Source of the DNA: Hymenobacter citatus
GTDB taxonomy: Bacteria; Bacteroidota; Bacteroidia; Cytophagales; Hymenobacteraceae
Assembly: GCF_014333615.1 (NCBI RefSeq)
Contig: NZ_JACSCY010000013.1
Coordinates: 92,590 to 156,589 of the forward strand
Length of the DNA stretch: 64,000 bases
Reading direction: 5' to 3'
Shown here: in pieces, positions 51,016-61,500 of the stretch
How positions within the stretch are numbered: the stretch's first letter is position 1
Layout of the letters: every line of letters begins with the position of its first letter
Position numbers and translations under genes: made by a program
The notes under the pieces: generated by a model
Told to the model about the DNA's origin: nothing
What the model saw: the letters and a program-made list of their open reading frames with translations, nothing else
Databases searched by the model: none

Positions 51016-51019
51016 TTCA

Positions 51020-52291
51020 TCAAGCCGTAGTCGGCTGATTTTCCAGGTCGAACAGCTCCGTGAGGGCGTCTACCAGTTGGTCGGCGTTGTCGCGCTTGCA
51101 GGCGGCTTTCAGTTGGAGCACGTGCTGCTTTAGCACTTTGTTCATTAGGGAACGGGTCACGTCTTCGAGACGCTTGGCTTCCTCGGGGCTGGCCTTTTTG
51201 AGGTGGCGCTCCAACTCTTCCTGCCGCAGCGTTTCCAGAGCACCTTTGATTTTCTGGATGATAGGCGACACCATCATTTCCTTGGCCCAGTCGCCCAGGC
51301 CTGCAATGCTCTCGGCAATGATGGCGCGCACCTGCGGCACGGCCGCCAAGCGCCGCTCCAGGGCCGCCGACGTCTTGCTATGGATGGCGTCGATGTTATA
51401 CACCAGCACGCCGGGCACCGTCTCTACCTCTGCTTCAATGCTGCGCGGCACCGATAGGTCGATGAAGAACTTGTAGCTCAGCACATCTAAATGCGCTACC
51501 AGCTCGCGGGTGAAAAACGGCGTGTCGCGGGCGATAGAGGAAATCACCACATCGGCCTCGCGCAGACTCTGCGTCAGGTTTTCAAAATCAACAACCTTCA
51601 CCCCGCACTCGGCGGCCAGTTGCTCGGCCTTGTGGCGGGTACGGTTGCAGATGGTCACGTCCGAGAACTGGCGACTGTCGCCGAGGTGGCGGCACACGTC
51701 GGCACCAATCTCACCCAGTCCTACTACCAGCACGCGGGGGGTGGCTACATCAGCAGTCAGTTCCTCTACCAGTTCCAGCGCAGCGTAGGAGGTAGACGCC
51801 GCACCGTCGCGGAAGGCGGTTTCCTGCTGCACGCGCTTGTTGGTGAAGAAGATAGTGTGCAGCAAACGGTGCAAAAACGGGCCAGCGGCATCGGCATCGG
51901 CCGAGTACTGGTAGGCCATCTTCACCTGGTTGCTGATCTGCAAGTCGCCTACCACCTGGGCATCAAGACCCATGCTCACCTCAAACAGGTGCTGCACGGC
52001 GTCTTCGTAGGTATCCAGAATATCGAAGTAGGGGTAGTAGGCAGCTGCATCGGGTAGCTGCTTGAGCTGCGCCAGGGCCTCGATAATGGCGGGGCTCTGG
52101 TCGCGGTCGGCAGCGTAGTAGATTTCGGTACGGTTGCAGGTGCTTAACACCAACAGGTCCTGCAAGTGCAGGTCGTGGTGGAGCGTGTGCAGAAAGCGGC
52201 GGCAAGCGGCCTCGTCCAGGGCAATAAGCTCGCGGATTTCCAGCGGCGCTTTTTTATAGGAGAGGCTGACAGCTTTGAACGGGTGGAGCAT
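51020..52291 (-). CDS. hemA: Glutamyl-tRNA reductase
   Basis: First committed step of C5 tetrapyrrole synthesis: NADPH-dependent reduction of Glu-tRNA to glutamate-1-semialdehyde. 423 residues, full length. Catalytic Cys52 is in LVLSTCNRTEIYY, and FEVSMGLDAQVVGDLQI, the Rossmann part RVLVVGLGEIGADVC and the C-terminal dimerisation helix are present. In other Bacteroidota hemA is often next to a histidine kinase, as here (divergent). gltX in the same window supplies the Glu-tRNA, but at the far end. The stop lies 4 bp from repeat copy 6. Confidence 0.96.
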   Translation of the reverse strand: MLHPFKAVSLSYKKAPLEIRELIALDEAACRRFLHTLHHDLHLQDLLVLSTCNRTEIYYAADRDQSPAIIEALAQLKQLPDAAAYYPYFDILDTYEDAVQHLFEVSMGLDAQVVGDLQISNQVKMAYQYSADADAAGPFLHRLLHTIFFTNKRVQQETAFRDGAASTSYAALELVEELTADVATPRVLVVGLGEIGADVCRHLGDSRQFSDVTICNRTRHKAEQLAAECGVKVVDFENLTQSLREADVVISSIARDTPFFTRELVAHLDVLSYKFFIDLSVPRSIEAEVETVPGVLVYNIDAIHSKTSAALERRLAAVPQVRAIIAESIAGLGDWAKEMMVSPIIQKIKGALETLRQEELERHLKKASPEEAKRLEDVTRSLMNKVLKQHVLQLKAACKRDNADQLVDALTELFDLENQPTTA

Positions 52292-52319
52292 AGCAGGTAC
52301 TGACGCGGAGCGTAGGGCG

Positions 52320-52327
52320 CAAAATTA
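52320..52327 (-). promoter_or_regulatory. Promoter -7 element for hemA
   Basis: TAATTTTG on the minus strand matches TANNTTTG exactly, 28 bp before the hemA ATG. It predicts a leader of about 22 nt. Confidence 0.55.
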
Positions 52328-52699
52328 CGGCGCAATTCGATAGATTGAAAACAGCAGGCAGTCGGTAGAGGTTCGGACGGAAGCAAGTTCTCTGAAAGAA
52401 GGGGGTATAGCCCCGCAAAACGGCCTTTTTGAAGAATATTCAACTCTAGTAGAGAGACATATTTATTTTATTCTAAACAGCTTACCTATGCCGAAACAGC
52501 TTTATTTGGGCTTTTTGTAGTGAGTATAGCCTGCGGCGGTGCATTTCTGTGGCTGCTGGTGGATGATTTTTATCAGGTTGTGGTTGGGTAGCATCACAGG
52601 GGTAGGCCGGGGTAGTGCGCAGGCTATTTGGGTACTACCCGCGTCGAGTTCCTACCTTCGTTGTCTCACCTACCCGGGGCATGGCTCCACTGCTTTTCC
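52328..52699. other. Intergenic region between hemA and histidine kinase
   Basis: 372 bp. TACCTTCG at 52650-52657, one base from the -7 consensus, fits transcription of the histidine kinase from about 52664. A hydrophobic 52-codon plus frame at 52433-52591 has no ATG and is left out. Nothing else was recognised. Confidence 0.4.
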
Positions 52700-53887
52700 T
52701 TGATTCCGATCTACGACCAAAAATCCCGCGGCAAGCTGGTGGTGCTGGCCAGCGCGCTGCTCATTGCGGTGGCTACCGTGCTGTATACCAACATTCTGGT
52801 GGGCCACCTGGCCGAGCGCGAGCAGCAGCAGATTGACCTCTACGCCAAGGCCATGCGCTTTCTGATCAATACGGAGGTAGAGGACGCCAATACCACCTTC
52901 GTGTTCGACGAAATCATTCAGCTGAACAAAACCATTCCGATTCTGCTGGTGAACAGTGACGGCGACGTGGTGGACTACAAATACGTAGACGTGCCCAAGG
53001 GCCTGAACGACGAGCAGCGCCAGGTGTTCCTCAAAGAGCAAGTGCTGGAAATGAAGGAAAAGCACCCGCCCATTGTGATTGAGCTGGGCGCAGGTCTGCG
53101 TAACTATCTGTATTACAAGAACTCCGCCCTGCTCGATCGGCTCCAGACCTACCCGCTGGTGCAGCTGGCGGTGGTGAGCTGCCTGGCTGTTATTGCGTAT
53201 TTCTCGTTCAGCTCGTCGCGGCGGGCCGAGCAGAACCGCGTGTGGGTAGGGCTGGCCAAGGAAACAGCCCACCAGCTGGGCACACCCCTGAGCAGCCTGG
53301 TAGGCTGGCAGGCGTATTTGCGCGAGTCGGAACGTTTTAAGGACGAGCCGATTGTGGAGGAGCTGGGTAAGGATATCCGGCGGCTGGAAATCATTACGGA
53401 GCGCTTCAGCAACATCGGCTCGGTGCCCGTGCTCAAAGACGAGAACATTCTGCTGGTGACGCAAAACGCCATTGCCTACCTCCAAAGCCGAGTTTCGCGC
53501 AAGGTCATCTTCACCATCACTACCTCCCTACCCACCGATACACCCGCGCAGGTAAACGTGCCCTTGTTTGATTGGGTGGTAGAAAACATCTGCAAAAACG
53601 CCGTGGACGCCATGGATGGCCGGGGCAGCATCCACATCCACCTGCGACGGCCGGTGCGCAGCAAAAACCAGATTGCCATCGACATCACGGACACTGGCAA
53701 GGGTATTCCCAAGCACAAGATGGCCTCGGTGTTCCTACCAGGCTATACCACCAAAAAGCGCGGCTGGGGTTTAGGGCTGGCGCTGGCCAAACGCATCATC
53801 GAGAACTACCACAAAGGCAAGCTCTTCGTGAAGTGGTCGGAGGTAGGGAAGGGTACTACGTTCCGGATTGTGCTGAATGGGGAATAA
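52700..53887 (+). CDS. Sensor histidine kinase
   Basis: 396-residue membrane kinase. Two transmembrane helices (about 13-33 and 150-170) flank an extracytoplasmic domain; the cytoplasmic part has the H-box KETAHQLGTPLSSLVGW (His191), N-box ENICKNAVDAMDG, G1 DITDTGKGIP, and G2 GWGLGLALAKRI. The HQLGTPL form is common to Bacteroidota kinases. No response regulator gene is adjacent, so its partner is elsewhere. The start is uncertain: TTG 52700 gives MIPIYDQKSRGK, the usual beginning of relatives, while the open frame extends to a TTG at 52628. The stop is followed at once by repeat copy 7. Confidence 0.88.
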   Translation: MIPIYDQKSRGKLVVLASALLIAVATVLYTNILVGHLAEREQQQIDLYAKAMRFLINTEVEDANTTFVFDEIIQLNKTIPILLVNSDGDVVDYKYVDVPKGLNDEQRQVFLKEQVLEMKEKHPPIVIELGAGLRNYLYYKNSALLDRLQTYPLVQLAVVSCLAVIAYFSFSSSRRAEQNRVWVGLAKETAHQLGTPLSSLVGWQAYLRESERFKDEPIVEELGKDIRRLEIITERFSNIGSVPVLKDENILLVTQNAIAYLQSRVSRKVIFTITTSLPTDTPAQVNVPLFDWVVENICKNAVDAMDGRGSIHIHLRRPVRSKNQIAIDITDTGKGIPKHKMASVFLPGYTTKKRGWGLGLALAKRIIENYHKGKLFVKWSEVGKGTTFRIVLNGE

Positions 53888-54045
53888 TGGTGAAGTTGTG
53901 AAATTGTGAGTAGTGAGTGAGAAAGACGCCTGTCATCCTGAGCAGAGCGAAGGACCTTTTCACGCTTGAACAACCATTGTAACAACGACTCGTTCTGCTG
54001 TGCGAAGGTCCTTCGCAAGCTCAGGATGACAGGCGTTTTCACTCA
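53888..54045. repeat. REP-like long inverted repeat, copy 7
   Basis: Left side: GTGAAGTTGTGAAATTGTGAG units, GACGCCT, GTCATCCTGAGCAGAGCGAA, GGACCTT. Right side is complementary except that its core has GAGCTTGCGAAGG where the left has GAGCAGAGCGAAGG. The right end runs into a series of TCACTCCGTCACTC-type units that are read through by the next gene. Confidence 0.9.
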
Positions 54046-54058
54046 GTCACTCCATCAC

Positions 54059-55186
54059 TCAATCATTCTGCCGCTCCGTCACTCCGTCACTTGCATTAGC
54101 TACGGCTTCTTTCACCTTTTGCTTTTCCTTGCGGTTGGTGATTTCGACGTAGCTGCGGCCTGTCACGGGCTTGCCGTGGTGCGTGCCCGATACGCGGCAC
54201 ATGCCTTCCCAGTAGCTCATCTTGATGCCGGGTAGAAGTTTGATGCTCAGCTCCTGGTCTTGCATCACGGGTTCTACAATCAGGTCGTATCCTTGGCTGG
54301 GAATGCGCACGCGCCACTTGCTGGGGTAGGTTTTGTGAGTGTGGGGGCTGGTCCACTCGGCCAGGGTTTCCAGCTCAAAATCGTCTTCGCCGAGGTGAGT
54401 GTTTTGCGCAGTGGCCGAATAGTGCGAGCCGCCGCCCACGTGCTCCCCAGTGGCACGGTTGAACAGTTGGTACAGCATTAAGTCTTCCTTGGGCTCATCG
54501 AGCTGAATGCTGAACCAGTCCCAGCCGGCGTCCTTGGCCATCACGGAGTTGCAGTTCCATTGGCGGTCGTACCACAGCTCGCCTTCTACCTCGTGCAGCT
54601 GGCCGTTGACCTCCATAGTGCCGGTGGCCGTTAGGCGCGGATAGCTGTAATAGCCGGCCGTAGCCTTGCCGCCGTAGTTCTCGTAACCGGTGCCGCTGTG
54701 CAGCAGCACGGGCTTGGCGGGGGTAGTGGTGAGGTTGATGGCAGTACCGGCGTGCCGGGCCATACGGGCCTGCAAGTGGTAGCGGCCCTCCTGGCCTGTG
54801 AGCTGCCACTGCTGGGCCTTCTTCTGCATAGAGAGGCCTATGGGTAGGGTAGGAGCCAGCAGCTTAGGCAACTTGCGCACCTTGTAGTCGTAGCGGAACT
54901 GCTGGGCCTTGGGGTCCGTCACGGCAAAGTTGACCATCTGCCAATCCTGCTTGCCATTCATGTTGAAGTGGAAGAATACATACTCGGTGCCGAATTCTTC
55001 GCCGGTTTTCTTATCGCGCAGATGGCCGGTGAAATACCACCATTCCAGGGAGTTGCGCTCGTGCGGCGCTTCTTCCTGAGGGAGTTGGGCGGTTTTGGTG
55101 AAAACGTCGTAGCGGTTAGTTGGCTTCACGGCGCAGCCAGACAGCGTGCCGAGTAATAGTAGGGTAGCGAGCAGCAGGTTCTTCAT
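54059..55186 (-). CDS. AttH/CrtC-like lipocalin-domain lipoprotein
   Basis: 375-residue lipoprotein (LLGTLSGC, Cys18). The body matches the AttH family, also related to hydroxyneurosporene synthase CrtC: NSLEWWYFTGHLRDKKTGEEFGTEYVFFHF near the N-terminus and ELWYDRQWNCNSVMAKDAGWDWFSIQLDE in the middle, with SYWEGMCRVSG later. Two lipocalin-like beta-barrels are expected. The family includes proteins of unknown function outside carotenoid pathways. The last ~12 residues (ASDGVTERQND) come from the repetitive TCACTCCGTCACTCC-like DNA beside repeat copy 7 and are probably not native. Confidence 0.87.
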   Translation of the reverse strand: MKNLLLATLLLLGTLSGCAVKPTNRYDVFTKTAQLPQEEAPHERNSLEWWYFTGHLRDKKTGEEFGTEYVFFHFNMNGKQDWQMVNFAVTDPKAQQFRYDYKVRKLPKLLAPTLPIGLSMQKKAQQWQLTGQEGRYHLQARMARHAGTAINLTTTPAKPVLLHSGTGYENYGGKATAGYYSYPRLTATGTMEVNGQLHEVEGELWYDRQWNCNSVMAKDAGWDWFSIQLDEPKEDLMLYQLFNRATGEHVGGGSHYSATAQNTHLGEDDFELETLAEWTSPHTHKTYPSKWRVRIPSQGYDLIVEPVMQDQELSIKLLPGIKMSYWEGMCRVSGTHHGKPVTGRSYVEITNRKEKQKVKEAVANASDGVTERQND

Positions 55187-55228
55187 CCCCGCATAAAGGA
55201 TTTTTAGGGGGAAAAGGTTTGGTGACGC

Positions 55229-55678
55229 TCAATATAATGGCCTAGTGTCTTCCCGAAGATAAATCACTGGTTGGACTGGAAGTCGTAGGTCAAGAGTAAG
55301 CCTTTGCGGGAGGTAGCCAATCATTCCCACAACTACCTTCACCTTGTGGCGTCGTACTATGTATGCTGCCGGTACAGGGAGCCGATAGTTCCCTACCTTA
55401 TTGGTCCATACTTCCGGTTTTGTATTAGCAATTGCAACGAAAGCATAGATAGGTTTGCTGGCCTCATCTAAAATTTTCCCTTCTACGATAGCAGCAGCGT
55501 TGCTTTCGTCGGGTGCTACAGGAAATGATGCTTTAGCGTTTTTACGGGATGGAAACGGCCTTATCGAATCCTGAGGAAATAAGACCACTTGCGCCTGGGA
55601 GGCAGTAGCATAGCACAACCAGATAACAGCTAGCGGAAATCGCCACATTTTAGGGAAAAACCAACGAGTGCAGTTCAT
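55229..55678 (-). CDS. Secreted carboxypeptidase-regulatory-like domain protein (short)
   Basis: 149 residues with a signal peptide (WRFPLAVIWLCYATASQAQ) and a single carboxypeptidase-regulatory-like beta-sandwich (VEGKILDEASKPIYAFVAIANTKPEVWTNKVGNYRLPVPAAYI, then VVVGMIGYLPQRLTLDLRLP). This is the fold that begins many SusC/TonB receptors, but no plug or barrel follows. Probably periplasmic or surface-linked. The start at 55678 (MNCTRWFF) or 55648 (MWRFPL) cannot be decided; both keep the signal peptide. It may share a transcript with the larger relative upstream (53-bp gap). Confidence 0.75.
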   Translation of the reverse strand: MNCTRWFFPKMWRFPLAVIWLCYATASQAQVVLFPQDSIRPFPSRKNAKASFPVAPDESNAAAIVEGKILDEASKPIYAFVAIANTKPEVWTNKVGNYRLPVPAAYIVRRHKVKVVVGMIGYLPQRLTLDLRLPVQPVIYLREDTRPLY

Positions 55679-55731
55679 TATAAATATCTTATACTGTATT
55701 TCGCGTATTCTAACATCGTATGCACCGCACT

Positions 55732-56475
55732 CTACCACCGCCGAAACGGCCGCTTCACCCGTTGCCATAAGCCGCGGGGCGTGTACCAGGGATGATAGGA
55801 ATGGATACCGCCCGCTACTACATATAACCCTCCCATTATAGACGGATTCAACAACACTTGCAGCGGCTGGTTAGATGCAGACAGCGCAACCTGCTGCGGT
55901 TCATACCCAACAAACGAGACGGTAAGTTTTTGGTGCATCGCCACTGCCGCGGGCGGTACAGCCAATTCAAACTTACCCTCTATATCGGAAGTAGTGCCAA
56001 TTTCGGTACCTGTCAGCAGAACGGTAATACCGGGTAGGGGTTCCTGCGAAACAGAGTCCAGCACAACACCGCGCACCACCACCGGCGGTTGCGCTACTAA
56101 ACCCATTGTAAGGGAGATAGTACCGATATTCGGTTCCCGCTGCTCCACTGGTACTTGCGCCCGCACGGCCGGCACGGCTACCTCCCGCAGCCCCCACACC
56201 GCCACGGCTGCCGCCAGCCACGCCCGCCACCGCGAAACCGTATTTGTTGCTAGCGCTGGCCGCAATGGTCGCCCCAACTGCCCGGCCCGAAATCGGCCGC
56301 AGGTAGCTTGGCCCGCGCCCTGCCCCAGATAGGCCAGCAGCTCGGCGTCGGAAAACTGCGTGAAATCGACTACCACGGTCTGGCAGGCGGCGCAGTGGCG
56401 GCCTTGGGCGGTGGGCGTCATGTGTTGCCAGCTTTCGTGGCAGGGAGTAGGGATGGTGATAGTGGGCGTGGGCAT
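55732..56475 (-). CDS. Carboxypeptidase-regulatory-like domain protein with zinc-ribbon-like N-terminus
   Basis: 247 residues. The first 35 residues have a CHESWQHMTPTAQGRHCAACQ pattern, a CxxC-type site likely to bind metal. A short transmembrane helix (about 84-99, WRAWLAAAVAVWGL) follows, then a carboxypeptidase-regulatory-like sandwich (about 130-215; VVRGVVLDSVSQEPLPGITVLLTGTEIGTTSDIEGKFEL). Proteins with this N-terminal site followed by a TM helix and regulatory domain are frequent in Hymenobacteraceae and unnamed. The start is ATG 56475. It is related in architecture to the next gene, which lacks the Cys domain. Confidence 0.78.
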   Translation of the reverse strand: MPTPTITIPTPCHESWQHMTPTAQGRHCAACQTVVVDFTQFSDAELLAYLGQGAGQATCGRFRAGQLGRPLRPALATNTVSRWRAWLAAAVAVWGLREVAVPAVRAQVPVEQREPNIGTISLTMGLVAQPPVVVRGVVLDSVSQEPLPGITVLLTGTEIGTTSDIEGKFELAVPPAAVAMHQKLTVSFVGYEPQQVALSASNQPLQVLLNPSIMGGLYVVAGGIHSYHPWYTPRGLWQRVKRPFRRW

Positions 56476-56580
56476 AACGATGGAAGTAGGAACGATACTA
56501 CCCAGTAGATGCCACCCGCCGCTGGATTCCACACACGCCGGTCAAAATTCTAAAAAAATTACGCAAAGGTGCCAATAGAA

Positions 56581-56620
56581 CACTGCGCACCTCTGCGTTT
56601 TCCTCTGCGCACCTCTGCGG
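56581..56620. repeat. CTCTGCG short tandem repeat
   Basis: CACCTCTGCG occurs twice and TCCTCTGCG once within about 40 bp, between divergent genes. A similar run (CTCTGCGAGCCTCTGCGCC and following CTACCTCTGC) is at 63289-63315 between the helicase and transposase genes. Confidence 0.65.
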
Positions 56621-56724
56621 GAACCAACGCCCGCGCCATTTGGGTAAGTCCTGATTCTTTTTGATCTGAGAATCAAGCGCATCAGCGCTGCCACATCGGG
56701 CCCGCCGCATTTATTCAGTATCTT

Positions 56725-58515
56725 TTGCCCTCCAAAACCGATTCTACCGCATTGCCTACTCCGCTACCTCCAACGCGCACGGCCGGCTTGTTCCGGCGCA
56801 AAAGTATTGCCCAACTTCAGTGGAACCCGCCTGCTGATGCCCACGCCGGGGTAGGCGGCGAGCAGGAAGGCCACTTGGCCCGCCACCTCTCCGTGCGCGA
56901 CCTCACGGCCCTGGGCATTGCGGCCGTCATTGGCGCTGGCATCTTCAGTACCATCGGCAATGCCTCACACGACGGCGGCCCAGCCGTGTCGCTGCTGTTT
57001 GTGTTCACTGCTATAGCCTGCGCCTTCTCAGCGCTGTGCTACGCGCAGTTTGCGGCTACTATTCCCGTCAGCGGCTCGGCCTATACCTACGCCTACGCCT
57101 CGTTTGGGGAGCTGGCTGCCTGGATTATCGGCTGGGCTTTGATTATGGAATACGCCGTGGGCAACATCGTGGTAGCTATTTCGTGGTCTGATTACTTTAC
57201 CGGCTTGCTGGATGGTGTGGGACTGCATATTCCTGATTATCTGACCCTTGGAACCCAAAGTGCCTATGCCGGCTACCATGCCGTGCTGGACCTGATGCTA
57301 GCTGGCCGGCCGCTCACGGAGGCCACCGCCGCCCAGCAGGAAGCCTACCGCATCTGGAGCACCGCGCCTACCCTGTTCGGCGACTTCAAGCTGGTCTGCG
57401 ACCTGCCCGCGTTTATCATCACGGTGCTCGTCACGGCGCTGGTCTACATCGGCATCAAGGAATCGAAAACGGCTTCCAACTTATTGGTATTGTTGAAGCT
57501 AGCCGTGGTAGGGGTAGTCATTGTGGTGGGCGCGTTCTACGTGAAAACCGCCAACTGGACGCCCTTCGCACCCAACGGCATTGGCGGCGTGCTCAAAGGC
57601 GTGTCGGCGGTATTTTTTGCCTATATCGGTTTCGATGCCATCAGCACCACGGCCGAGGAGTGCAAGAACCCCCAGCGCGACCTGCCCCGCGCCATGATCT
57701 ACGCCCTGGTGATTTGCACCATTCTCTACGTGGTCATCACGCTGGTGCTCACGGGTATGGTGAGCTACACCGAGCTAGGGGTAGGCGACCCGCTGTCCTT
57801 CGTGTTCAAGCAGGTAGGGGTCGATTGGCTGGCAGGCGTGGTGGCCGTGTCGGCGGTGTTTGCCATGACCTCGGTGCTGCTGGTGTTTCAGATCGGGCAG
57901 CCGCGTATCTGGCTGACCATGAGTCGCGATGGGCTGCTGCCACCGGTATTTGCCAAGGTGCACCCCAAGTTCCATACGCCCTCATTCAGCACCATCGTTA
58001 CGGGCTTGTTTGTGGGCGTACCGGCCCTGCTGCTCAACATGGATCTGGTGATTGACCTCACCAGTATCGGCACGCTGTTCGCATTTGCGCTGGTGTGCGG
58101 CGGCATCCTTATCATCGACCCGCACGGCCAATCTGATGCCCGTTTCAAGGTGCCCTACCTCAGCGGCCGCTATGCCGTGGGACTGATTTTGCTGGCCGCC
58201 GCCGTGGGCCTGTGGCAGTACAACCAAGCGGCTATCAACGAGTTTTGGGGCGCCGTAACCAGCGGCGAGTACGAGCAGTTTCGCCACCAGATTCCCATGG
58301 TTGTGTTCCTGCTGTTCTGCGTGGGGCTGACGGTGGTGTCGTTCACCAAACGCCTGTCGTTGCTGCCGGTGCTGGGGCTGCTCACCAACCTCTACCTCAT
58401 GACCCAGCTCGGCATCAGCAACTGGATGCTGTTCTTCGGCTGGCTGATTATTGGGTTGGCTATCTACTTCGGTTACAGCAACAAGCACAGCAAGCTGAAC
58501 ACAAGGGTAGGGTAG
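56725..58515 (+). CDS. APC family amino acid permease
   Basis: 596-residue secondary transporter. The N-terminal ~60 residues are polar, followed by about twelve to fourteen transmembrane helices. The first helix has LTALGIAAVIGAGIFSTIG, the GxGxF motif that binds the substrate in APC transporters, and AYIGFDAISTTAEECKNPQRDLPRAM is typical of cationic/neutral amino acid permeases (YfnA/GabP-like group). The exact substrate is unknown. The start is TTG 56725, next to a TATCTTTT element that could itself be the promoter; if so a later TTG (56752) would be the start. It ends 14 bp before the helicase gene on the same strand. Confidence 0.9.
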   Translation: MPSKTDSTALPTPLPPTRTAGLFRRKSIAQLQWNPPADAHAGVGGEQEGHLARHLSVRDLTALGIAAVIGAGIFSTIGNASHDGGPAVSLLFVFTAIACAFSALCYAQFAATIPVSGSAYTYAYASFGELAAWIIGWALIMEYAVGNIVVAISWSDYFTGLLDGVGLHIPDYLTLGTQSAYAGYHAVLDLMLAGRPLTEATAAQQEAYRIWSTAPTLFGDFKLVCDLPAFIITVLVTALVYIGIKESKTASNLLVLLKLAVVGVVIVVGAFYVKTANWTPFAPNGIGGVLKGVSAVFFAYIGFDAISTTAEECKNPQRDLPRAMIYALVICTILYVVITLVLTGMVSYTELGVGDPLSFVFKQVGVDWLAGVVAVSAVFAMTSVLLVFQIGQPRIWLTMSRDGLLPPVFAKVHPKFHTPSFSTIVTGLFVGVPALLLNMDLVIDLTSIGTLFAFALVCGGILIIDPHGQSDARFKVPYLSGRYAVGLILLAAAVGLWQYNQAAINEFWGAVTSGEYEQFRHQIPMVVFLLFCVGLTVVSFTKRLSLLPVLGLLTNLYLMTQLGISNWMLFFGWLIIGLAIYFGYSNKHSKLNTRVG

Positions 58516-58529
58516 CCGGCACCTCCATC

Positions 58530-61500
58530 ATGCTGTCCGCTGACTTTTCCCTGGCCAAACGGCTCCACGCCTCCCGCGAGGAGCTGCTCGACCTGAGCCT
58601 GCACAATCCGCTGCTCAACTTCCGGGTGGCCAAAGCGCGGGGCGTGCAGGTAGTACACGAGCAGTCGGCGGCGGTCTACGACATATTGGTACGCCAGGGC
58701 AAGGCCATGTACTTTCTGGCCGATTCCACTCCGCGCCACGGGCAAGAAGATGCGGCGTTGAACGCAGCAATTACTGTTGCATCCGATGCTGAAGCGGAAC
58801 CGCTGTTCACGATACCCGCAACAGCGCTTTCCGATAACAAGCTGCAAACCGCCGAGCCGCTGGCAAAGCTGGAAGCACGCTTGCTTAACACCTATTATAC
58901 CGCCCGCACCAGCCTGGAAGAGCAGGGTGTGAATATTCTGTACCTGGCCCTGGGTAGCCTCACGTGGTACGAGTCGGCTGGCAGCGAGGAGGCGCGCCGG
59001 GCGCCGCTGGTGCTGGTGCCGGTGCTGCTGGAGCGCGGCACGGTGGCCGAGCGATTTAAACTGCGCTATACCGGGGCTGAGGTAGAAGGCAATCTGTCGT
59101 TGCAAGCCAAGCTGAAGGCCACCTTCGGCCTGACGCTACCTCTACCCGAACCGGAGGATGAAGGCGGCTTGAACGAGTATTATGCCGCTGTGCAACAGGC
59201 CGTAGCACCTCTAAGTCATTGGCAAGTAGCTCCCGACGATATTGCGCTGGGCTTTTTCTCCTTCGGAAAGCTGATGCTGTATCGCGACCTAGACCCGGCC
59301 ACCTGGCCGGCTTCGTCTACGTTGCTCGACCACCCGACCATTGCGGCGCTGCTCGGCTCAGAAGGCTTCCGCGACCCGGCGCCTACCCTCGGCGAAACCG
59401 CTTTTCTGGATACCGATAGTCCGGTCGCCGAACTGCACCAGGTGCTCGATGCTGACTCCTCGCAGCTACTAGCGCTGCTGGCCGTGCACGAGGGCCGCAA
59501 CCTTGTCATTCAGGGACCACCCGGCACGGGCAAGTCGCAGACCATTGCCAACCTGCTGGCAGAGGCCATTGGGGCAGGCAAGAAAGTGCTGTTTGTGGCC
59601 GAAAAGATGGCCGCGCTGGAAGTTGTAAAGCGCCGCCTCGACAGCCTGGGACTGGGCGTGGCCTGCCTGGAGCTGCACAGCCACAAAGCCAACAAAAAGA
59701 CGCTGCACAACGAGCTGAAAGCGACGCTGGCGCTAGGCCGACCTACTGCGGGTGCCCATGTGGAAGACCACATGGCGCAGTTGCCCCGCTACCGCCAACA
59801 GCTCAACGACTACGCCCTGGCCGTGAACGCGCCCATTGGCCGTAGTCGGCGCACCGCGCAGCAGGTAACCGGCGAGCTGCTGCGCCTGCAAGAGAAGCAG
59901 GGCGGAGCAGAGTTGCTCCGCCTACCCTTCACCCAACTTGCTACCTGGACCGATGCTGACGCGGCCCACGCCGAGGCCCTGGCCGGCCGGCTACAGGCCA
60001 CGCTGCAAAAAATCGGCACGCCCAAGCAGCTACTCTTTTGGGGTAGCGCCCTGACGCTGCTACTACCCGCCGACCAAACGGCGCTAACAGCCCATCTGCA
60101 CGCGGCGCACGCAGCCGTAACCGCCCTACAATCCGCTGCCGAAGCCCTGGCGCACCACCTGGGCCTATCCGCGCCCCACGACCGCGCCGCCGCCGAAACG
60201 CTGCTGCCCAGCGCCCGCCACGCGCAACAGGCCCCGCCGCTTGCTGATGCCGCCGTGACAGACCCTACCTGGGGCCAACAGCACAACCGCTTAGTAGCCG
60301 CGTTGCAGGCCGGCGAGAAACAGCAGCAACTACATCAGCAATACGATACCCAGCTACTACCCGAAGCCTGGCAGCAGGAGCTGCTAGCCGAGCGGGCGAC
60401 CCTACTCCAATACGGAGACAAGTGGTGGAAATTTCTGAGCGGTGACTACCGCCGCGCCCGCAAGCGGCTGCAAAGCCTGTGGCAAGCGCCCCTACCCACT
60501 AAGGCCGCCGACGTAGTAGCTGTGGTGGATGCCATTCGCGAAGCTGCTCGCCACGAGCAAACGCTGGCGGAAGCGGAGCCACTACTTCAAACGCTGTTTG
60601 GGTCGATGTGGCAGGGGCGGCATTCTGATTGGCGTACCCTGCGTAAAGTGCAGGAATACTTGACCCTGACGCACCAACGCATTGCACGCGGAGAACTGCC
60701 GCCCGCGTTGCTTTCCTACCTAGCCGCCTCCCCGAGTCGGGCGGCGCAGCCATCGGACAGGGAAAGCCTCGGGCAGCTTACGCAGGAAGTAGAAGCGGCC
60801 CTGGTTCAGCAGCGCACCGCCGTGCAAGCGGTAGTTGACGGCTTGCAGTTGAACGAAGTGCGCCGCTTCGGCCCCGACGGGCGGCTGCAATTTCAGCCCT
60901 TTGATGACCAACTACGCACCCTACCCGCCTGGGCGGCCGATCTATCAGCTTTACAGCTCACGGTAGAATGGAACAACGTGGCTGCCGCCGTGGAGGCCGA
61001 GCAACTACCGGAGCTGCTACGCGCCGCCGAAAACTGGCCCGAGGCGGGGCAGCTACTAGCGGCGGCCGTGCGCCAAACGTGGTTGGAATACCTGCAAAGA
61101 AGCGCCTACGAGCAGCATTCCGCCTTGCGGCAGTTCGAGCAGGCTGGGCACGAGGAGGTAGCCGCCCGCTTCCGCCACGCCGACCGCGACTCGCTCTACC
61201 ACCATCGGGTGCGGGCCGTGCGCCGGCACTACGAGCAGTTGCCCAATCAGCAAGCCGGGGGGCAGATGCTGGTGCTCAAAAACGAATTCGCCAAGAAAAC
61301 CCGCCACCTACCCCTGCGCCAGCTAATGGAGCGGGCCGGGCAGGCTGTGCAGGCCATCAAACCGGTGTTTATGATGTCGCCGCTGTCGGTGGCTAGCTTT
61401 CTGCCGCCGGGCGCGGTGGAGTTTGATATCGTGGTGTTTGACGAGGCCAGCCAGGTGAAGCCGGTGGAGGCGCTGGGCGCCATTGCCCGCGGGCGGCAAC

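Noticed and set aside
52433..52591. Hydrophobic 52-codon plus-strand frame between hemA and the histidine kinase
   Set aside because: It encodes a helix-like stretch ending VDDFYQVVVG but has no ATG, only an internal GTG giving about 23 residues, and no promoter; kept as a possible relic only.
58212..58529. Extending the helicase gene upstream to 58212 (1689 residues)
   Set aside because: The additional 106 codons overlap the permease gene in another phase, have no family similarity, and the DUF4011 domain begins just after the ATG at 58530.
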